Shown here: positions 1 through 5,753 of the stretch, in pieces
How the letters are laid out: every line of letters starts with the position of its first letter
Numbering within the stretch: position 1 is the first letter of the stretch
Notes under the pieces: model-generated
The model's input: the letters and a program-made list of their open reading frames with translations, nothing else
Databases searched by the model: none
Told to the model about the DNA's origin: nothing
Program-made: the position numbers and the translations under genes
Source: an uncultured Ruminococcus sp.
GTDB lineage: Bacteria; Bacillota; Clostridia; Oscillospirales; Ruminococcaceae
Direction of reading: 5' to 3'
NCBI GenBank assembly: GCA_900554975.1
Contig: USJI01000084.1
Coordinates: 1-5,770 of the forward strand
Length of the DNA: 5,770 nt

Positions 1-14
1 GAAGGGAAAATGCT

Positions 15-1136
15 ATGCTTAAAAGCAATAATGATAATGTTTACTATAATATACTTTATTTACTGTCCTGTGGAGTGAACAATGTAAATACTGATGCAGG
101 CATGATAAGCAAAATGAATATGGAAAATCTGTATGCTGCCTGTAAGTTTCACAACCTGACTGCTTTTGTGTGCATGACTCTTGAAAATGCAGACGTTGAT
201 GTATCGTCAAAATGGAAAGAAGCAAAGTTTAAATCAATAAGAAAAAATATCATGCTTGATACTGAAAGAGAAAAACTTCTGAAATTCTGTGAGGAAAAGC
301 ACATATGGTATATGCCGCTGAAAGGTGTAATCCTGAAGGAACTTTATCCTCAGACAGGAATGCGTCAGATGGCGGATAATGATATTCTTTTTGATAAAAA
401 TTATCAGAAGGATATCCATGATTATTTTATCGGGCATGGATACAGGGCGACTGAATATAAAAAAGGAAATCATGATGTCTATGAAAAAGCACCTGTGTAT
501 AATTACGAAATGCATACATCATTGTTTAATGCCTCCGATGACAGCTGCTGGACAGAATACTATAATAATGTAAATGAACGCCTTATAAAGGATGATAATG
601 ATGAGTATGGCTATCATTTCAGCGATGAGGATTTTTACATATATTTCACAGCACACACCTTTAAACATTATGACCGGGGCGGCGGAACAGGCATAAGAAC
701 TCTTCTTGACTTTTACATTTATAATCGTGAAAAGAATCTGGATTATGATTATATAAACTGTGAACTTGAAAAGCTCGGGATTTCAGCTTTTGAAAAGAAA
801 GTCCGCCAGCTTGGCTGTAAGGTGTTCAGTACGGATATTGAAAATCTTTCTGAGAATGAACAGCAGATGCTTGAATTCTTTATGCGTTCCGGAACATACG
901 GAACAATTTCCAATATTGTTAAAAAGAGAATGAAAACTGATGAAAGCAGAATCAGATATTGTCTTAAAAGACTGCTTCCTGATATGGAGTCTGTAAAGGT
1001 TTATTATCCTTTGGTGTATAAACATAAGATTCTGCTTCCGGGATACTGCGTATACAGAATTATAAGGGGAGTTACAGTAAGAAGAAAAAGAACAGGAACA
1101 GAACTGAAAATCTTAACAGGAAGAAAGAACGTATGA
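15..1136 (+). CDS. Putative nucleotidyltransferase family protein (NTP_transf_5 / PF14907-like)
   Basis: Predicted cytoplasmic protein of 373 aa resembling the uncharacterised nucleotidyltransferase family PF14907, whose substrates are mostly unknown. Seen in the sequence: an LKG motif at residues 102-104 (family pattern LKG...LY...R..D.D), R117, and the Asp pair D121-x-D123 in ADNDILF, the expected metal-binding pair of the polymerase-beta-like fold. An EMH motif at 165-167 may supply the third acidic residue. AHTFKH at 213-218 and GIRTLLDF at 226-233 match the helical middle region of the family. The C-terminal stretch around residues 320-352 (LPD..., YPL, LLPGYCVYRIIRG) is the typical family ending. 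The length is normal and it appears intact. The ATG at 15 is preceded by AGGGA at 3-7 with a 7-nt gap, so this start is well supported even at the window edge. Relatives often lie near polysaccharide or peptide-modification genes, but here the upstream context is missing and the only visible neighbour is the convergent regulator. Family assignment is fairly sure; the biochemical role is unknown. Confidence 0.82.
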   Translation: MLKSNNDNVYYNILYLLSCGVNNVNTDAGMISKMNMENLYAACKFHNLTAFVCMTLENADVDVSSKWKEAKFKSIRKNIMLDTEREKLLKFCEEKHIWYMPLKGVILKELYPQTGMRQMADNDILFDKNYQKDIHDYFIGHGYRATEYKKGNHDVYEKAPVYNYEMHTSLFNASDDSCWTEYYNNVNERLIKDDNDEYGYHFSDEDFYIYFTAHTFKHYDRGGGTGIRTLLDFYIYNREKNLDYDYINCELEKLGISAFEKKVRQLGCKVFSTDIENLSENEQQMLEFFMRSGTYGTISNIVKKRMKTDESRIRYCLKRLLPDMESVKVYYPLVYKHKILLPGYCVYRIIRGVTVRRKRTGTELKILTGRKNV

Positions 1137-1142
1137 TTTTTG

Positions 1143-2009
1143 CTATTCATTTTTGTTGCTGTTTCTGTAATCTGTCGGAGTACAGCCCATTATTCTGAAA
1201 AACTGACGATTGAAATTCGAGAGATTTTTAAAACCGCTGTCAAATGCAATTTCTGATATTTTTCTGGATGTGTCCGCAAGAGCCTTACAGGCGTAGCTTA
1301 TGCGGTAATGCGAGATATATTCCTTTGCACTGAATCCCACGCATTTGCGGAACTGTCCCATAAAATAGCTCGGGCTTAGATGGACAGTGTCAGCAAGCTG
1401 TTTTATTGAAATATCTTCACGGAAATGTTTCCATATATATGAAAATACAGGTCTTAGCATTTCATTGTCATTCCCGACAGGTATGCCGTTGTCAGCTTCG
1501 GTTTCAAGCAGCCAGAAAAGTCTTATCAGTTCACTTTTCAGCAGCATATCAAGCTGAGGCGTATCACCTTTGGCACATGAAAAAATATTTTCGGTGATTT
1601 TCTGAAGTTCCGGATAATAATGATGTTTTGGGGTAATATGTGTTTTTACACGCATATTACCGCTGACGAGAGGGGCAATGCACATCTGCATATACCTTTC
1701 TGATTCCAGACCGCCGAAAACTGCCGCACTGAAAACAAGTGTATCATAAGTCTGTGTGCAGCCCTTGTGCATATAAACGGAGTGCATCATGTTCGGCGGT
1801 ATTATTATAATGTCACCTTTCTGCGAAATGAACTTTTCATCTCCACAGATAAATTCAGCACAGCCGTCACGGATATAGTTTATTTCAAATTCGTCATGCC
1901 AGTGCATGGGAACATATAAAAATGTATCGGATATAACGCATTCATAATGTGAAAATGGCTTTTCTTCGGAACAGTGAATGCGGTTTTCCTTTGTACGCAG
2001 TATATTCAT
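1143..2009 (-). CDS. AraC-family transcriptional regulator with N-terminal cupin sensor domain
   Basis: DNA-binding regulator, probably sugar-responsive, of 288 aa, a standard length for the cupin-type AraC family. The N-terminal beta-barrel (about residues 15-100) shows HWHDEFE at 36-42 and KGDIIIIPPNMMH at 64-76, the usual cupin pattern that forms the effector pocket. The C-terminal double helix-turn-helix spans about 185-283. The first helix-turn-helix is around ISIKQLADTVHLSPSYF (200-216). The second is around KISEIAFDSGFKNLSNF (250-266), followed by GCTPTDYR (275-282), the AraC/XylS signature. The reading frame is open to a GTG at 2066, but that codon has no ribosome site. The ATG at 2009 has GAGG (CCTC at 2016-2019 on the plus strand) 6 nt upstream and gives a protein starting MNILRTKENR, so it is preferred. 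The gene is divergent from the GH31 alpha-glucosidase, its most likely target (inference). It converges on the upstream gene with a 6-bp gap. Confidence 0.93.
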   Translation of the reverse strand: MNILRTKENRIHCSEEKPFSHYECVISDTFLYVPMHWHDEFEINYIRDGCAEFICGDEKFISQKGDIIIIPPNMMHSVYMHKGCTQTYDTLVFSAAVFGGLESERYMQMCIAPLVSGNMRVKTHITPKHHYYPELQKITENIFSCAKGDTPQLDMLLKSELIRLFWLLETEADNGIPVGNDNEMLRPVFSYIWKHFREDISIKQLADTVHLSPSYFMGQFRKCVGFSAKEYISHYRISYACKALADTSRKISEIAFDSGFKNLSNFNRQFFRIMGCTPTDYRNSNKNE

Positions 2010-2013
2010 AGAA

Positions 2014-2020
2014 CACCTCA
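2014..2020 (-). promoter_or_regulatory. Ribosome binding site of the AraC-family gene
   Basis: On the minus strand this reads TGAGGTG. Its GAGG core lies 6 nt before the ATG at 2009. It decides the start in favour of 2009 over the in-frame GTG at 2066, which has only AT-rich sequence upstream. Confidence 0.85.
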
Positions 2021-2024
2021 CAAA

Positions 2025-2058
2025 AAGTAGTTTAGTATCAGAAAATAGTTTAAAAGCA
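2025..2058. repeat. Imperfect 16-bp direct repeat, candidate AraC-family operator
   Basis: Two copies, AAGTAGTTTAGTATCA (2025-2040) and AAATAGTTTAAAAGCA (2043-2058), match at 12 of 16 positions, share the core TAGTTTA, and are 18 bp apart. The second copy ends one base before the -35 element of the GH31 promoter (2060-2065). AraC/XylS proteins usually bind two directly repeated half-sites, the promoter-proximal one abutting or overlapping the -35 box when they activate. The position therefore fits activation of the alpha-glucosidase by the divergent regulator. The 18-bp period is shorter than the 21 bp best known for AraC itself. The repeat is seen; its role is inferred. Confidence 0.5.
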
Positions 2059-2059
2059 A

Positions 2060-2088
2060 TAGACACAATCAGAAATTTATAGTATCAT
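2060..2088 (+). promoter_or_regulatory. Sigma-A-type promoter of the GH31 gene
   Basis: TAGACA at 2060-2065 (5 of 6 to TTGACA) and TATCAT at 2083-2088 (5 of 6 to TATAAT) are separated by exactly 17 nt. The predicted transcription start is near 2095, giving a leader of about 68 nt. The slightly imperfect boxes, next to the repeat at 2025-2058, suit a promoter that needs an activator. No equally good promoter for the AraC gene was found on the other strand of this gap. Confidence 0.68.
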
Positions 2089-2110
2089 ATCAATAGAACA
2101 CAGGAACTTA

Positions 2111-2126
2111 TGAGAACAGGTTCTCA
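2111..2126. promoter_or_regulatory. Perfect 7-2-7 palindrome in the GH31 leader, operator-like
   Basis: TGAGAAC-AG-GTTCTCA is a perfect inverted repeat with 7-bp arms and a 2-bp spacer, at roughly +17 to +32 of the predicted transcript. As DNA it would suit a dimeric repressor acting as a roadblock. As RNA it could form a short hairpin (6-bp stem, 4-nt loop) about 24 nt before the ribosome binding site. It lacks the central CG of a CcpA cre site and is unlike the direct-repeat sites of AraC proteins, so it may belong to a second regulator. The symmetry is certain; the function is unknown. Confidence 0.45.
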
Positions 2127-2149
2127 GCCGATTTGAAATAAATGTTAAA

Positions 2150-2155
2150 AAGGAG
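2150..2155 (+). promoter_or_regulatory. Ribosome binding site of the GH31 gene
   Basis: AAGGAG sits 7 nt before the ATG at 2163. The upstream in-frame ATG at 2142 lies before this site and has no ribosome site of its own, so 2163 is the start. Confidence 0.9.
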
Positions 2156-2162
2156 AATAATT

Positions 2163-4142
2163 ATGGTACAGAAATATATTTTCGGAAATCCTTTCCCGAC
2201 AAATGCAGTAGTAAATGATATTCCGGCATCAGATGGAAAACTTCCGCTTTTTGAATCTGATGGAAAAGGCTTGTTTACACTTGAACTTGCTGAAAATGAT
2301 ATTGTTTACGGTCTTGGCGAACAGGTAAGAGGAATCAACAAAAGAGGCTGGCAGTATATCAGCTGGAACTATGACAATCCGAATCATGAAGAAGATACAC
2401 GTTCTCTTTATGGTGCTCATAACTTTATTATTATAAGCGGTGAAAAAACTGTCGGTGTATTCTTCGACTATCCGGGCAAAATGACATTTGACATAGGCTA
2501 TACCCGCAAAGATGTAATGACTGTTCAGGCTGCTGAAAACGACCTTGCAGTATATATCATCACAGGCGAAAACGAAAAGGATATAACAGGACAGTTCCGC
2601 CGCCTTATCGGCAGAAGCTATATTCCGCCGCTCTGGGCATTCGGTTACGGACAGAGCAGATGGGGATACAAGACAGAATCTGATATCCGCAAAGTTGCAG
2701 ATGAATATGACAAGCTTGGAATACCGATAGACAGCATTTATCTTGACATTGATTATATGGAAAGATACAAGGACTTTACGATTGATAAAAACCGTTTCCC
2801 TGACCTTGAAAAGCTTACTCAGGATATGAAGGCAAAGGGTATACATCTTGTCCCGATAATTGATGCCGGCGTTAAAATAGAAGACGGATACGATGTTTAT
2901 GAAGAAGGCGTTGAGAAAAACTATTTCTGTAAAAACGCAGAAGGAAAAGATTTTGTCGGCGCTGTATGGCCGGGCAGAGTTCATTTTCCTGACTTTATGC
3001 AGCCGGAAGCAAGAGAATGGTTCGGCAGGAAATATTCCGTTCTGACAGAACTCGGAATTGACGGTTTCTGGAACGATATGAACGAACCGGCAATTTTCTA
3101 TACAGAGGACAGGCTGTCTGATACCCTCAGCGAGATAGAAAGACTTGCATCAGGCAATATGGGCATTGATGAGTACTTTAAGTTCACAGGAATGGTTGCA
3201 GGTCTTAACGGAAATATAGGAGATTATGATAAGTTCTACCATAACATAGACGGTAAAATGGTAAAACACAGCAAGATACACAATCTTTACGGAATGAACA
3301 TGACACGTTCTGCATTTGAAGCACTAAGCGAAATACAGCCTGAAAAGCGTACTCTGTTCTTCTCACGTTCATCATATATCGGTGCTCACCGCTACGGCGG
3401 AATATGGCAGGGTGATAATAAATCATGGTGGTCACATATTCTTCAGTCCATGCAGCAGCTTCCGGCACTTAATATGTCCGGATTCCTTTATACAGGCTGC
3501 GATGTAGGCGGATTCGGCTGTGATACAACAGAAGACCTTATGCTCAGATGGCTTCAGTATTCATTATTCACTCCGCTGTTCAGAAACCATTCGGCTGACG
3601 GCACACGTCCTCAGGAACTTTATCGCTTTTCAAGTGCCAAGGCTATGGGAGAAATGATAAAAATCCGCTATTGTCTTGTGCCTTATCTTTACAGTGAATT
3701 CCTCAGGGCGGCATTGAACAATGAAATGATGTTCCAACCTCTTGGCTTTGATTTCCGTGATGATGCAGATGCAAAACAGGCTGAGGATCAGCTTCTGCTC
3801 GGTAATGAAATTATGATTGCTCCGATATACAAGCAGAATGCAAACGGAAGATATGTTTATCTGCCTGAGGAAATGATGCTTGTAAGAATGAGAGCATATA
3901 ATGACTATGAAACAGAAATACTTCCGAAGGGTCATCATTACATTCCTGCAAAGCTTGAAGAACTCATTTTCTTTATACGCCATGGCAAAGCAGTTCCTTT
4001 CGGCAATCCGGCAGCAAACACACAGCAGATAAATAAAGATGATATCAGATTGCTCGGATATTCAGGTGCCTCATATACATTATATTCAGATGACGGAATT
4101 TCATCAGATACTGACAAAACACTCAGCATTACAGAGCTTTAA
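2163..4142 (+). CDS. GH31 family alpha-glucosidase (cytoplasmic, Ruminococcus obeum Ro-alphaG1-like)
   Basis: Retaining exo-alpha-glucosidase that releases glucose from the non-reducing end of short alpha-glucans. It has 659 aa and no signal peptide, so it acts on imported oligosaccharides. An N-terminal beta-sandwich (about 1-150) precedes the catalytic barrel, which begins near IPPLWAFGYG (154-163); C-terminal beta domains follow to the end. Visible catalytic features are the nucleophile D305 in FWNDMNEP, the acid/base D418 in WQGDNKSWW, D195 and D197 in LDIDYM, R402 in FSRSSYIG, H476 in RNHS, and D71 in WNYDNP. These fall at a constant offset of two from the residues I recall for the 663-aa R. 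obeum enzyme (D73, W169, D197, D307, R404, D420, H478). W167 would match its Trp169, linked to preference for alpha-1,6 (isomaltose) bonds. The start is set by AAGGAG at 2150. The gene is divergent from an AraC regulator and followed by an intrinsic terminator, so it is probably monocistronic. Family is very sure; substrate is inferred. Confidence 0.96.
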   Translation: MVQKYIFGNPFPTNAVVNDIPASDGKLPLFESDGKGLFTLELAENDIVYGLGEQVRGINKRGWQYISWNYDNPNHEEDTRSLYGAHNFIIISGEKTVGVFFDYPGKMTFDIGYTRKDVMTVQAAENDLAVYIITGENEKDITGQFRRLIGRSYIPPLWAFGYGQSRWGYKTESDIRKVADEYDKLGIPIDSIYLDIDYMERYKDFTIDKNRFPDLEKLTQDMKAKGIHLVPIIDAGVKIEDGYDVYEEGVEKNYFCKNAEGKDFVGAVWPGRVHFPDFMQPEAREWFGRKYSVLTELGIDGFWNDMNEPAIFYTEDRLSDTLSEIERLASGNMGIDEYFKFTGMVAGLNGNIGDYDKFYHNIDGKMVKHSKIHNLYGMNMTRSAFEALSEIQPEKRTLFFSRSSYIGAHRYGGIWQGDNKSWWSHILQSMQQLPALNMSGFLYTGCDVGGFGCDTTEDLMLRWLQYSLFTPLFRNHSADGTRPQELYRFSSAKAMGEMIKIRYCLVPYLYSEFLRAALNNEMMFQPLGFDFRDDADAKQAEDQLLLGNEIMIAPIYKQNANGRYVYLPEEMMLVRMRAYNDYETEILPKGHHYIPAKLEELIFFIRHGKAVPFGNPAANTQQINKDDIRLLGYSGASYTLYSDDGISSDTDKTLSITEL

Positions 4143-4196
4143 TAACAACTACATTATACACTATGAAAACTCTTTTTTCAAGTGAAGAAATTCAGG

Positions 4197-4237
4197 AAAA
4201 CTGCCTTCGGACTGTTCAGGTCTGCGGGCAGTTTTTT
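4197..4237 (+). terminator. Intrinsic terminator after the GH31 gene
   Basis: AAAACTGCC (4197-4205) pairs perfectly with GGCAGTTTT (4227-4235). Inside, CGGAC (4208-4212) pairs with GTCTG (4220-4224, one G-U) around a 7-nt loop, and the 3' arm runs into six T residues (4232-4237). It lies about 55 nt after the GH31 stop and before the promoter of the CCA gene, separating the two transcription units. The 5' A tract and 3' T tract give it some potential to work in reverse, but no minus-strand gene is present there. Confidence 0.9.
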
Positions 4238-4256
4238 CATGCCGACACAAACTGAA

Positions 4257-4285
4257 TTGAAATTACATTTATATTGTGCTATAAT
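4257..4285 (+). promoter_or_regulatory. cca: Extended -10 sigma-A promoter of the CCA-adding enzyme gene
   Basis: TTGAAA at 4257-4262 (5 of 6) and a perfect TATAAT at 4280-4285 are separated by 17 nt, with an extended -10 TG at 4277-4278. The predicted start is near 4292, giving a leader of about 70 nt. It lies just downstream of the GH31 terminator, so the gene is transcribed independently. The strength fits a housekeeping gene. Confidence 0.88.
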
Positions 4286-4297
4286 AAAATGTAGTAA

Positions 4298-4353
4298 AGA
4301 TAACACCGTACCTGATATATAATCTCTGTGTGGTGTTGTCTGAAATCAGGGAG
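4298..4353 (+). promoter_or_regulatory. Structured leader of the CCA gene, able to pair with its ribosome binding site
   Basis: Positions 4298-4307 (AGATAACACC) pair with 4332-4341 (GGTGTTGTCT) as a 10-bp stem with one G-U, closing a 24-nt loop. In that loop, CCTGAT (4311-4316) is fully complementary to ATCAGG (4345-4350), which overlaps the AGGGAG ribosome site at 4348-4353. The second pairing would be a pseudoknot if both stems form together; the 3-nt link at 4342-4344 makes that sterically tight, so the pairings may instead alternate. It matches no riboswitch class I recognise. The complementarity is seen; regulation is inferred. Confidence 0.35.
4348..4353 (+). promoter_or_regulatory. Ribosome binding site of the CCA gene
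   Basis: AGGGAG lies 9 nt before the ATG at 4363. The upstream in-frame GTG codons (4330, 4333) and TTG (4336) precede this site and fall inside the leader stem, so 4363 is chosen as the start. Confidence 0.8.
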
Positions 4354-4362
4354 TGGTTAAAG

Positions 4363-5682
4363 ATGTTTGAGATTCCGGAATATGTTCAGAAAGTTTTAAA
4401 CCGTCTGGAACAAAACGGTTTTGAAGCCTGTATTGTCGGCGGATGCGTAAGGGATTTCCTGCTTGGGAAAACGCCGAATGACTATGACGTTACAACAAAT
4501 GCGCTTCCTGAGCAGATAAAGGAATGTTTCAGCGATATCAGCAATATTGATTATGGGCAGAAACATGGAACAGTTGCTGTTGTATCGGACGGTAATATTG
4601 TTGAAATAACCACATACAGAGTTGATGGAAGCTATGCTGACAACCGTCATCCGGATAAGGTATCATTTACATCAGAACTGAGTGAAGACCTGAAAAGACG
4701 TGATTTTACAGTAAATGCGATGGCTGTGAATACCAGAGGAGAACTTACTGACCTTTTTAACGGACAGGAAGATTTGAAAAAAGGAATCATAAGAACAGTC
4801 GGAGATGCAAAGGAACGTTTCTGTGAAGACGCACTCAGAATACTCAGAGCGATAAGGTTTGCCTCACAGCTCAGTTTTGAGATTGATGCGGAAACAGAAA
4901 AGGCAGTCCACGAACTGAAAGATTGTATAAAAAATGTGTCAGCTGAACGTATTCGTGATGAATTTATAAAGATTGTTACGGGCAGAAATGCCGAAAATGT
5001 GCTGAGAAAATATGCCGATGTAATTGCTGTTTTCATTCAGGAAATAAAGGATTCTTTCGGATTTGAACAGTTCAGTCCGTATCATAAATATGATGTCTGG
5101 GAGCATACAATTCATGCTGTGGGTGCAGCAGCTGATGTAAGAAACGTTAAAATTGCAATGTTCTTCCATGACATTTCAAAGCCGGAATGCTTCAAAATGG
5201 ACGAGGGAGGAAGAGGACATTTCAATGGACACGCACATAAAAGTGCGGAAAAGGCGGAGAAAATACTGAAAAGACTGAAATTCCCCGGAAAAGATATAAA
5301 GGATATATCGGAAATAATATATCATCACAGCGATGAGCTCAACACAAGAGCCGAAATAAAACTGCTTATGAACAGTATCGGTGAAAAAAATATGCTTGAT
5401 CTTCTGAATGTGCAGAGGGCTGATTCTCTGTCAAAACAGGATTTCTGTCGTGAACGTCTGAAAAAAACGGATTATCAGGAAAGAGCCGTAAGAGAAATAA
5501 TTGAGAATGGGGAATGCTACTGCCGGAAAGATCTTGCAGTAAACGGCAATGACATTAGGGAACTGGGATACGAAAAAGAGGAAACAAGAAATATTCTTGG
5601 CAGGATTCTGAATGCAGTTGTTTACGAAGAACTTGAAAACGACAGAGAATCTATAATAAATTATGTAAAATCTATAAAATAA
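4363..5682 (+). CDS. cca: tRNA CCA-adding nucleotidyltransferase (class II) with HD domain
   Basis: Adds or repairs the 3' CCA end of tRNAs from CTP and ATP in the cytoplasm, without a nucleic acid template. With the ATG start it has 439 aa, normal for Firmicutes enzymes. The head domain has IVGGCVRDFLLG (24-35) and catalytic D40-x-D42 in DYDVTT. RRDFTVNAMA (112-121) is the ribose/fold motif. ERFCEDALRILRAIRFA (151-167) includes the EDxxR nucleotide-selecting motif (E155, D156, R159). A helical tRNA-binding region follows. An HD phosphohydrolase-type domain has WEHT (H248), FFHDISKP (H269, D270) and GHFNGHAH (H290, H292), so its metal ligands look intact. The C-terminal part to residue 439 resembles the family tail. 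Poly(A) polymerases share this head, but EDALR together with an HD domain in a Gram-positive points to CCA addition. A CC-only or A-only enzyme cannot be excluded by eye. It has its own promoter (4257-4285), and no intrinsic terminator is seen after it. Confidence 0.94.
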   Translation: MFEIPEYVQKVLNRLEQNGFEACIVGGCVRDFLLGKTPNDYDVTTNALPEQIKECFSDISNIDYGQKHGTVAVVSDGNIVEITTYRVDGSYADNRHPDKVSFTSELSEDLKRRDFTVNAMAVNTRGELTDLFNGQEDLKKGIIRTVGDAKERFCEDALRILRAIRFASQLSFEIDAETEKAVHELKDCIKNVSAERIRDEFIKIVTGRNAENVLRKYADVIAVFIQEIKDSFGFEQFSPYHKYDVWEHTIHAVGAAADVRNVKIAMFFHDISKPECFKMDEGGRGHFNGHAHKSAEKAEKILKRLKFPGKDIKDISEIIYHHSDELNTRAEIKLLMNSIGEKNMLDLLNVQRADSLSKQDFCRERLKKTDYQERAVREIIENGECYCRKDLAVNGNDIRELGYEKEETRNILGRILNAVVYEELENDRESIINYVKSIK

Positions 5683-5693
5683 AATGTTGAAAA

Positions 5694-5709
5694 TTGTATA
5701 TTTATACAA
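5694..5709. promoter_or_regulatory. Perfect 7-2-7 AT-rich palindrome upstream of the right-edge promoter
   Basis: TTGTATA-TT-TATACAA is a perfect inverted repeat starting 12 nt after the CCA gene stop. Its centre is about 58 bp before the predicted start of the promoter at 5725-5753. It resembles dimeric-regulator operators in general form (TTGTAT/ATACAA arms are common among GntR-type sites), but I cannot name the regulator. It is a poor terminator because all pairs but two are A-T and A residues, not T, follow it. Confidence 0.42.
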
Positions 5710-5724
5710 AGTGCAAAAAAACTA

Positions 5725-5753
5725 TTGACATTTTCTCCGTAGTGCGGTATAAT
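5725..5753 (+). promoter_or_regulatory. Consensus sigma-A promoter facing out of the right edge
   Basis: TTGACA at 5725-5730 and TATAAT at 5748-5753 are both perfect and separated by exactly 17 nt. The predicted start is near 5760, so the driven gene lies beyond the window. Such a full consensus implies strong transcription, usual either for a highly expressed gene or for one held down by a repressor or leader element. Confidence 0.9.

Noticed and set aside
15..1136. Toxin-antitoxin or phage-defence nucleotidyltransferase such as an MNT or AbiEii protein
   Set aside because: There is no adjacent HEPN or AbiEi-like partner in the window, and the LKG and GIRTLLDF pattern fits the PF14907 type better. 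The left flank is unseen, so this is not fully closed.
2010..2066. GTG start at 2066 for the AraC-family gene, adding 19 residues
   Set aside because: It has no ribosome binding site, and the extension would run across the direct repeat and much of the control region. The ATG at 2009 has GAGG at a 6-nt spacing.
2010..2110. Promoter for the AraC gene on the minus strand
   Set aside because: Candidates such as TTGATA (2088-2093) with GATTGT (2065-2070) match the -10 box at only 3 of 6 positions. None was good enough to list.
2111..2126. CcpA catabolite-repression (cre) site
   Set aside because: The palindrome begins TG and ends CA but lacks the central CG and is 16 rather than 14 bp long.
2142..2162. 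ATG start at 2142 for the GH31 gene, adding 7 residues
   Set aside because: The only good ribosome site, AAGGAG at 2150-2155, is downstream of it and correctly spaced for the ATG at 2163.
2229..2984. Long minus-strand reading frame of 251 codons inside the GH31 gene
   Set aside because: It lies wholly antisense to a gene with complete catalytic motifs, has no recognisable domain and has a composition typical of a shadow frame.
4330..4362. GTG start at 4330 for the CCA gene, adding 11 residues
   Set aside because: It has no ribosome site. AGGGAG at 4348-4353 serves the ATG at 4363, and CCA-adding enzymes normally begin close before the first helix and the GG motif.
4647..5036. Minus-strand reading frame of 129 codons inside the CCA gene
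   Set aside because: Its Ser/Phe-rich translation is what the antisense of Glu/Lys-rich helical protein gives. It overlaps the conserved RRDFT and EDALR region of the real gene.
5694..5720. Intrinsic terminator after the CCA gene
   Set aside because: The stem is 7 bp and almost entirely A-T, and it is followed by A residues rather than a T tract on the plus strand.
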